Below are positions 1-6,300 of a stretch of 8,124 nucleotides of DNA, in pieces. Source of the DNA: Phycisphaerales bacterium UBA2402. GTDB taxonomy: Bacteria > Planctomycetota > Phycisphaerae > Phycisphaerales > UBA1924. The position numbers and the translations under genes are program-made. The notes under the pieces were generated by a model. The model searched no databases. It was not told where the DNA came from and saw nothing but the letters and a program-made list of their open reading frames with translations. The first letter of the stretch is position 1; each line of letters begins with the position of its first letter. Location of the stretch: assembly GCA_002343715.1 (NCBI GenBank), contig DDSA01000194.1, positions 1-8,124 of the forward strand. The letters run 5' to 3'.

Positions 1-51
1 GGCGATGTCGAGACGTTCTTCCTCGCGTGGGAGGCCGGCGGCTGCGGCTGA
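1..51 (+). CDS. C-terminal end of a secreted protein, dockerin/EF-hand-like tail (partial)
   Basis: Frame 1 is open from the window edge and ends at TGA 49-51, giving the residues GDVETFFLAWEAGGCG. The pattern D-V-E-x-F-F-x-x-W-E-x-G-G-C resembles the last half-repeat of the dockerin-like, calcium-binding EF-hand segments that close many secreted proteins of Phycisphaerales. There the Asp at residue 2 would be the last ligand of the calcium loop, and the hydrophobic residues after it would form the exiting helix. This is recognised from memory of such tails over only 16 codons, so the family call is inference. The stop is followed 25 bases later by a strong terminator, which supports this being a real gene end. 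The rest of the protein lies outside the window, so its main function is unknown. Confidence 0.55.
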   Translation, partial: GDVETFFLAWEAGGCG

Positions 52-76
52 TGCGCTGATGAGAGGATTGACACCC

Positions 77-112
77 AAACGCCCCGCGTGGATGGTCCGT
101 GCGGGGCGTTTT
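77..112 (+). terminator. Rho-independent terminator of the upstream gene
   Basis: An 11-bp perfect inverted repeat, AAACGCCCCGC (77-87) and GCGGGGCGTTT (101-111), encloses a 13-base loop and ends in a short T run (109-112). It begins 25 bases after the TGA at 49-51 and reads in the same direction. It probably ends transcription of the dockerin-tailed gene and isolates the coiled-coil gene downstream. The T tract is short, as is common in GC-rich genomes. Confidence 0.8.
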
Positions 113-340
113 CGCGCGCGCCCTTGTCGTCGGCGTACTCGCAAGCAAGAGAGGGGGCGCGGCACCGGCCCGAAAGGGGGATGAACGGGAGCATCGCCCG
201 GGTGTTCCGATCGAATCAGAGACGGAGGTGATGGGTTCAGTCGTGAACGAACTTCGCCGATGGAGGATTCGGTGTGTGCCCGTGTCGCGGCGGCGTGTTC
301 CGTGCCGCGAACGGGCGTGCGCTCACAGGGAGCGGTGAAG
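113..340 (+). other. Intergenic leader upstream of the coiled-coil gene
   Basis: About 230 bases lie between the terminator and the preferred start at 341. The promoter of the coiled-coil gene should be here, but I cannot point to a convincing -10/-35 pair. Short reading frames in this stretch (for example 99-338) have no ribosome binding site and give arginine-rich, low-complexity products, so they are not called as genes. An in-frame ATG at 260 would extend the downstream gene by 27 residues, but it lacks a ribosome binding site. Confidence 0.5.
327..332 (+). promoter_or_regulatory. Ribosome binding site that decides the start at 341
   Basis: AGGGAG lies 8 bases before ATG 341. No comparable purine-rich site precedes the alternative in-frame ATG at 260 (upstream sequence AACTTCGCCG). 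This favours the shorter protein. Confidence 0.6.
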
Positions 341-2428
341 ATGGGTGCGGCCCCGGGTCAGACAGAGCGAGCAGACTCAGATGCCCCCATGGAGGGGACT
401 GCGCCCATGCCCGGGGCGGATGTGCTCTCCGCCGTCAGCGAGTTCGAGGCCCGGGTCAGCGCGTTCAAAGCGCTGTACGCCCAAAGCCAGGCGATGCATA
501 TCGATCTGGAGCGTCAGCGGGTTGAACTGACGGGGAAACAGAAAGAAATCGAATCACAGGCCCGGGCCGCCGAGGCGCGCGAGGCCGCGATCGCGGCCCG
601 CGAAACCGAGTTGGCCGAAGAGCGTGCGCGTGCGGAGGAGGCCAGGCGGAGCGCCGAGACGCTGCGGGAAGAACTCAAGCGTCAGGCCGATGAAGCCGCG
701 GCGCAGGTGCAGTCACGGCTGGCCGAGGTGGATGCCCGCGCCGAGCGGGTCGCCGAAGCCGAATCGAAGGTGATCGCCGCGGAAGCGGACCTGGGAACAA
801 AGGCCCAGCACCTGGCGGAGCGAGAGCGTAAAGCCGCCGCGGCAGAGGAAACGGCCAAGAAGATCCGCAACGCGGAGCAGGCGCTGGCGGGTCGGATCTC
901 GGAACTGAATCAGCGGCAGGCGCAACTCAAGGATGAGGCCGCGGCCCTGGCCGAGTCGAAGCGCCTGGCGGCGGAGCAGTCGGCGGCGCTCGAGCGCGAG
1001 CGGCTCCTGCTGACCGAGCAGCAGCGGGATCTGGAGATGCAGGTGCAGGCCGTCGCCGCGGATCGGCTGGCGCTCACCGCGTTGGAGCAGGAGGCGACCG
1101 AGGAGGCCGCGCGGCTCTCGTCGCTGAGGTCTGAACTGGAAGCGAAGGCCTCACTCCTCGCCGAACGCGAGTCCCGGCGGAACGCCGAGCCAGAACCCGC
1201 GGCAACCGGCGGCGCCCTCGAAGCACAACGCGATGCCGCTCTTGAAGAAGCCGCGCGAGAAATGGCCCTGCGTGCCCAGATGCTCGAGGTGCTCATCGAG
1301 TACGAGCAGTTGTGGCTGCTCGAACTCCGCGGATCCGCGGTGGCGGCCGCGCGGCCCGTGAGTGACGGCGAGGAACTGCGTGAACTCGTCGAAGGGCTGA
1401 AGGAACGGCTGCGGTCGGAGATCGCCGCGGCGCGGGCCTTGCGCGAGGAGTTGGAGCAGGTCAAAGGCGAACGCGATCAGTCGCGGCGTGCCCAGGCTGA
1501 TGCGGAACGTCGGGCGATGCCCGGCGGTGCGCAACGCGGCACCCGCTCGGGGTCGCCCGCGGTTGAATCCCTGGAGCGAAGGCGCAGGCGGCTTCGAGCA
1601 ATGCGGGAGTTGCTCCGACGGCAGGCGCTGCGCATCCGCAAGGCGGGCGAGGCACTCCGCAAGCGGTACGAGGCGGTGGACCAGTTGCTCTCCCAGAGGG
1701 CCGAGCTCGCCGCGGCGAGGAACAGGATCATCGAAACGGAGAAGCGTCAGAACCGATCCCGGGCGGCCTCTCGCGCGGCGGTCGTCGTGCTGTGCGGCGT
1801 CGGCGTCATCGCGCTGGTTGGCGCGATGAGTTGGGCGGTGGCCAGAGAGATCGCGCCCGCGACCTTCGAGGCGGTCTCGATCGTCAAAGCCGAAGGGCGC
1901 GACCGCGAACTGAGCGAGGCCGAACTGCGCGAGTGGCAGACATTCCACGAGGAACTGCTCAAAGACCCTCGTTTCCACGAGGCGGCGGCCGAGCGATTCA
2001 AACGGCAGGGCAACACGCCCTTCTCGACTCCTGCCGGTGTGAGCGACCTGATCGCCGGGCGGGTCACGACCGAATCTCTCGGAGACGGAGAGCTGCGGCT
2101 GCGGCTTACTGGAGTCGGTTCCGATACGACGGCGAGGACGCTCGAAACGCTGACGGCGGGGTTCATGGCATACGCCAACTCCGGACACGGCCGCCGGCTT
2201 GATGGCGGTACGACGGTCGCGTCCCAGCCCGCCACGCCCGGGGCCGAGCCGATCGACAGCATCCGCACGACCTACACCCTGGGAATGCTGGCCGTCGGCG
2301 TGTCGTTGGCGCTGGGGGCGGCGCTGGTTCTCTGGAAACGACTGTCGGGGGCCAAGACGGCCTTCGAGCAGGATGCCCAGTTGGCCTCGACACTCGACGA
2401 GACCCGGTGGAAGGGCGTGCCGGACTGA
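341..2428 (+). CDS. Coiled-coil inner-membrane protein with Wzz-like exported domain
   Basis: A 695-residue protein with no signal peptide. Residues about 26-280 are an uninterrupted charged helix very rich in Ala, Glu, Arg and Gln, typical of a long coiled coil. A Pro/Gly break (284-291) leads to a second helical stretch to about 392, another break (MPGG at 393-396, then Gly/Ser/Pro-rich), and a strongly basic helix to about 478. Residues about 479-501 are a hydrophobic segment preceded by KRQNRSR, so the coiled coil should be cytoplasmic by the positive-inside rule. Residues about 502-640 form a mixed domain outside the membrane, and about 645-665 are a second membrane segment followed by a 30-residue cytoplasmic tail. 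Two membrane segments bracketing an exported alpha/beta domain, with a helix like DPRFHEAAAERF and a later ELRLRLTGVGSDTTARTLET stretch, recall Wzz/chain-length-determinant proteins of polysaccharide export. That match is by topology and sequence feel only. The role could instead be structural or cytoskeletal. It stands apart from the genes downstream: 159 bases and a GC hairpin separate it from the lipoprotein gene. Existence of the gene is near certain; function is uncertain. Confidence 0.85.
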   Translation: MGAAPGQTERADSDAPMEGTAPMPGADVLSAVSEFEARVSAFKALYAQSQAMHIDLERQRVELTGKQKEIESQARAAEAREAAIAARETELAEERARAEEARRSAETLREELKRQADEAAAQVQSRLAEVDARAERVAEAESKVIAAEADLGTKAQHLAERERKAAAAEETAKKIRNAEQALAGRISELNQRQAQLKDEAAALAESKRLAAEQSAALERERLLLTEQQRDLEMQVQAVAADRLALTALEQEATEEAARLSSLRSELEAKASLLAERESRRNAEPEPAATGGALEAQRDAALEEAAREMALRAQMLEVLIEYEQLWLLELRGSAVAAARPVSDGEELRELVEGLKERLRSEIAAARALREELEQVKGERDQSRRAQADAERRAMPGGAQRGTRSGSPAVESLERRRRRLRAMRELLRRQALRIRKAGEALRKRYEAVDQLLSQRAELAAARNRIIETEKRQNRSRAASRAAVVVLCGVGVIALVGAMSWAVAREIAPATFEAVSIVKAEGRDRELSEAELREWQTFHEELLKDPRFHEAAAERFKRQGNTPFSTPAGVSDLIAGRVTTESLGDGELRLRLTGVGSDTTARTLETLTAGFMAYANSGHGRRLDGGTTVASQPATPGAEPIDSIRTTYTLGMLAVGVSLALGAALVLWKRLSGAKTAFEQDAQLASTLDETRWKGVPD

Positions 2429-2539
2429 CACGCGGACCATCGCCGCACGGATTCATGGATGGTCAACCGGGGGAGTTGATCCCGCGAGCCGTGCCGGTCT
2501 TGCGATGACACGCATCGAAAAAACGAAGTCATGTTCTCG

Positions 2540-2559
2540 CGCGCGGCGCGGGCCGCGCG
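2540..2559 (+). terminator. GC-only hairpin between coiled-coil and lipoprotein genes
   Basis: An 8-bp perfect stem, CGCGCGGC (2540-2547) with GCCGCGCG (2552-2559), has a GCGG loop. It lies 111 bases after the coiled-coil stop and 17 bases before the lipoprotein ribosome binding site. There is no T run after it, so it is either a weak terminator, a structured 5' leader, or chance in GC-rich sequence. Confidence 0.35.
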
Positions 2560-2576
2560 GTCTGTCTGCACCAGAA

Positions 2577-2581
2577 AGGAG
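2577..2581 (+). promoter_or_regulatory. Strong ribosome binding site for the lipoprotein gene
   Basis: AGGAG (within AAAGGAG) lies 6 bases before ATG 2588. This is the best Shine-Dalgarno site in the window. It fixes the start at 2588 over the in-frame ATG at 2531, which would put 19 arginine-rich residues ahead of the signal peptide. Confidence 0.85.
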
Positions 2582-2587
2582 CCTGTC

Positions 2588-3178
2588 ATGATTACTCAGG
2601 CCTTGTGTCTTGGCGTGGTCGCGTTGTTCGCGTGTGTGGGTGGGTGTGCTTCGAGCACGGTGGGCGGCGGAGGAACCGGCGGCGCACCGGCGACGTTCGT
2701 GTTTTCTTCCGCGCGGGCCGGCCCGCCGTCGGCGGTTTTCCAGTCCACAACGTCGCCCGATGGGTCCGCGTTGAGCGTGTTGTTCGACGACGCATCGGCG
2801 CACGCCACCCCCGCGAGGAGGCGTGATGAGCGGTTTATCAATATCCGCGTGCCTGTAACGGTCTCCGGCCCCGGCCTGGTGACGGCCGAGGCGCAGGTCC
2901 GTGGGTCGGTCATCGCCCCTTCGTGCGCGGAGGCGGAACTCTGGACCTTGTCGCCGCGGGTCATGCTGCTGAAGCGGTGGCGGGGCGAACAAGGCCCGTT
3001 CGACCTGACGGTGCGTTGCTCCGCCGATCCCGTCGACGCGAGCGAGGTCGTCAGCGCCGGGCCGGCACCGACCCGTGAGTTCGGCCTGGTGCTTCTGCTG
3101 CGTGCCGCGAGCGGTGCGCCGTGCGATGCCGAGGGCTTGATCCAGGTGGATTCGGTGGACGTGAAGCCGTTGCCGTGA
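2588..3178 (+). CDS. Secreted lipoprotein of unknown function
   Basis: A 196-residue protein. Residues 1-19 (MITQALCLGVVALFACVGG) form a short signal peptide with a V-G-G-C lipobox, so Cys20 should be lipidated and the mature protein anchored to a membrane. There is no basic residue before the hydrophobic core, which is slightly unusual. A Gly/Ser/Thr-rich linker (about 21-36) precedes a domain of about 155 residues with alternating hydrophobic strands (for example FINIRVPVTV, LVTAEAQVRGSV, FGLVLLLRAA), suggesting a beta-sandwich. Three cysteines in the mature domain could pair in the periplasm. The run SALSVLFDD, followed by an R-V-P-V strand and a V-R-G strand, loosely recalls secreted DUF4360-type proteins, but I would not rely on that. 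No catalytic motif is visible. A hairpin follows its stop, so it may be a single-gene unit. Confidence 0.8.
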   Translation: MITQALCLGVVALFACVGGCASSTVGGGGTGGAPATFVFSSARAGPPSAVFQSTTSPDGSALSVLFDDASAHATPARRRDERFINIRVPVTVSGPGLVTAEAQVRGSVIAPSCAEAELWTLSPRVMLLKRWRGEQGPFDLTVRCSADPVDASEVVSAGPAPTREFGLVLLLRAASGAPCDAEGLIQVDSVDVKPLP

Positions 3179-3243
3179 GTCAGAATGGACTGGGGTTGCG
3201 AATCAAGGGCCTGGCCCACGACCGCCGGATCGAGTCCCACAAC

Positions 3244-3281
3244 CCCACGGAAGTCCTCGATTCCCCGGGGACTTCCGTGGG
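3244..3281 (+). terminator. Perfect 13-bp hairpin after the lipoprotein gene
   Basis: CCCACGGAAGTCC (3244-3256) pairs without mismatch with GGACTTCCGTGGG (3269-3281) around a 12-base loop. It begins 65 bases after the lipoprotein stop and ends 21 bases before the start of the 1311-residue protein. No T run follows, so a classic Rho-independent terminator is not complete. It probably still ends or stabilises the lipoprotein transcript. Because it sits so close to the next start, it could also be a structured leader of the amidohydrolase gene. Confidence 0.6.
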
Positions 3282-3302
3282 TCACTGGGCATATCGTCCT
3301 TC

Positions 3303-6300
3303 ATGGTCTTTTCAGCCCGAGTCGTGTGCGCTCTGGGCGCGTTCTGCGCCGGCGCCTTCGGTCAACCCTCCTCACACTCGCCGTTGGCTCCCCCGGCCAA
3401 CGGCCCACGCCGTGCCGATCCGATGTGGGTCGCGCTGGCCGATTGCACGCTCCACGCGCGTCCCGGCGAGGTGATGGAGCGCGCGGTGGTGGTCTTCCGA
3501 GACGGACGTATCACCGCGATCCTTCCTCCCGAGGGGAGCGGTGAGGCGGCCAGGCCCGCGCGTGTGCCCCTTGGCCCCCGGGTGATCGACGCGAAGGGGC
3601 TGCATGTCTACGCCGCGTTCATCGACGCCTGCGTCGAGGTCGATGCCCCCGCCCCGGCGGGTGATGAGAGCCAGCGGCATTGGAACGCGCGGATCACGCC
3701 GCAACGCTCGGCCCTCGACGGTGCGGGGATCGATGAGGGCACGGCCTCATCGCTGCGCCGTCTGGGCTTTGGTGCCGCGGCGATTGCGCCCCGCGGGGGC
3801 ATTTTCCGCGGGCGCGGGGCGCTCGTCTCGCTCGCCAAGCCCGCGGACGACGCCAGCGCGGCCAAGCCGCTGGTCTACCGGGACGACGTGTACCAGTCCG
3901 TGGCGATGGACGCGAGCGGCGGCGGCTATCCCGATTCGCAGATGGGCACCATCGCCATCATCCGCCAGACGCTGAGCGATGCGGATTGGCAGTTCGCGCA
4001 GCGCGAGCGGGGCGCGTGGAACGAGCCGGTGAACGTTCTGGACTATCTGGCCCCGTCGGGCGGCGGTTCGATCCCCGCGGGCGCGGTGCGGCCGCCGAGC
4101 CGGCCGGGCGTGCTTCTGTTCAATACCGAGAGTGAGTTGGATGCGCTGCGGGCCCTGCGGATCTGCGACGAGTTCTCACGCCCGCGCATGCTGCTGGGCT
4201 GTGGCACCGAGTTCCGCCGTCTTGCGCCCATCGCCGCGGCGAAGACTCCGTACGTACTCCCACTGACATTCCCCAAAGCGCCGGACGTTTCGTCCGTCGC
4301 GAAGCAGGAATCAACCGAACTCCGCGACATGATGACCTGGGAACAGGCCCCGACGAACCCCAGGCGTTTGAAGGACGCGGGCATCTCCTTCGCGCTCAGC
4401 ACCATCAAGCTCCGCGACCGGGGCGAGTTCTCGAAGAACCTCCGCGCGGCGATCAAGCACGGTTTGAAGGAGGACGATGCGCTCGCGTCGCTCACGACCA
4501 TCCCCGCGTCGATGCTGGGCGCCTCGGACCTGGGCACGATCGAGGCGGGCAAGCGAGCCAATCTCCTCGTGACCGACGGCCCCGTCTTCGGCAAAAACGC
4601 CGACGGCAAGGAGACCAGAATCCGCGCGGTGTGGATCGACGGTGTGGCACACGAGATCGTTGCCGCCCCGGTCAGTTACGAGGGCGTGTGGGACATGAGC
4701 ATGCCCGCCGATCCGCGGCCCATCCAGCGTCGGCTGGAGATCGGGAAGGAGAACGAGGTCGAGGTCTTCCGCGACGGCAAGCAGGTCAAGGCGAGCAAGG
4801 TCGAGGCCCTGCCCGGCCGGCTGTCGTTCATGTTCGATCACGATGCGCTGGACAATCAGGGGGGCATGACCACCGTGGCCGCGCTGGTCAGCGATGCCTC
4901 CGCCGGCGCGCCCGCCACCATGACCGGTTTCGGCATGACGGCCGACGGGCGGCGTTTCGAGTTCATCGCTTCCAAGCGGCCCAAGTCCCTCGCGGGCGTC
5001 TGGCCGATCATCTTCGATCAACCCGGAACCCCCACCGCGGTGCTGGTCGCGTCGAAGGACGGCGCGGCGGGGTTGCGCGATGTGCCGCTGGCCGACGGAG
5101 TAGATCCCAAGAGCATCACGCTCGACAAGTTCTCGTGGGACGGGGCGAACCTGCGGTATGAAGTTGATCATGCGAAGTTCGGCGGCGAGGGCGTCATCCC
5201 GGTCGAGGCCTCGGTGGATTGGGGAAAGAGCCCGCCCGCCATGGCAGGCTCGATGAACTTCCCCGACGGTAAGCGGGCGTGGAAGTCGATCCGGCGTGAG
5301 GCCAACCCCTTCATCGGGACCTGGCGAGTCACCGAAGCGGATGGCGTGGCGAAGGACGCCGCTGCGAAGGACGGACTGACCATCCGTATCACCGCCGACA
5401 GTGTCACGCTGACGTTCGGCAAGGCCGAAGGTGAACCGACGGTTGTCCGGTGCGATGATGTCAAGTTCGCGGGGCTTCCCATCGGCGATGAGTTCAAGGA
5501 TGCGCCGACCGGCCCGATTCAACTGTCCTTCACGCACGACCTCTCGAAACAGGGCCGCGAGGGCAAGAGCAGCGACACGATCACGCTCGTCTTCACCGCC
5601 GAAGGCCCGGACAAGGACCGGCTGATCGGCTCTGGCACCCTGCCCGATGGCTCCAAGCACACCTACAAGGCTGAGAAGCAATCAGCGCGAGGCTCCGCCG
5701 ATGCGGAGGATGAAGATTCCCCGGCGGATGTTCCGGAGAAACTCTCCGTTCCCTTCGGGCCGTACGGCTATGAGGAAGGCGCCCGTCCCGACTCCGCCAA
5801 CACACTCTTCACGAACGCGACGATCTGGACCTGCGGACCGAAGGGCCGCATCGCCCGCGGGTATTTGTGGGTCAAGGACGGAAAGGTCCAAGCACTCGGC
5901 GAGGGCGACCCCGCGCCGGGGTTGGGGGGCGAGGGTGTTCGGACCATCGATGCCACGGGCAAGCATCTGTCGCCGGGCATGATCGACTGCCACTCGCACA
6001 CGGGTATCTCCGGCGGGGTCAACGAGGGCGGCCAGGCCGTGACCGCGGAGGTGCGCATCCAGGATGTCACCAACCCCGACCCGGTCGCGTGGTACCAGCA
6101 ACTCGCCGGGGGCACCACGGCGGTGAACAACCTGCACGGTTCGGCCAATGCCATCGGCGGGCAGTCGCAGACCAACAAGATCCGCTGGGGCTGCCCGCAC
6201 CCCGATGACATGCACATCGAGGGCGCGATCCCTGGTATCAAGTTCGCACTCGGCGAGAACCCCCGCCGTTCGAACCGCGGCCCGGGGCGCGATGTGGGCG

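Noticed and set aside
68..73. Perfect TTGACA -35 box
   Set aside because: The -10 position (about 91-96, GATGGT) is poor and falls in the loop of the terminator, so it would give a transcript starting inside or just after a terminator. Probably chance.
99..338. 79-residue open frame on the + strand upstream of the coiled-coil gene
   Set aside because: It starts inside the terminator hairpin, has no ribosome binding site, is arginine-rich with no motif, and largely overlaps the leader of the real gene.
260..340. 27-residue N-terminal extension of the coiled-coil protein from ATG 260
   Set aside because: No Shine-Dalgarno site precedes it, while AGGGAG sits 8 bases before ATG 341. The extension has no hydrophobic or helical character that fits the rest. 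The choice is probable, not proven.
1151..2440. 429-residue open frame on the - strand
   Set aside because: It lies antisense to the coiled-coil gene. Long antisense frames are expected in GC-rich coding DNA, and the translation is rich in Arg, Pro and Gly with no recognisable domain.
2531..2587. Earlier ATG at 2531 for the lipoprotein
   Set aside because: It would place arginine-rich residues before the signal peptide, has no ribosome binding site, and lies inside the approach to the GC hairpin. The AGGAG site points to 2588.
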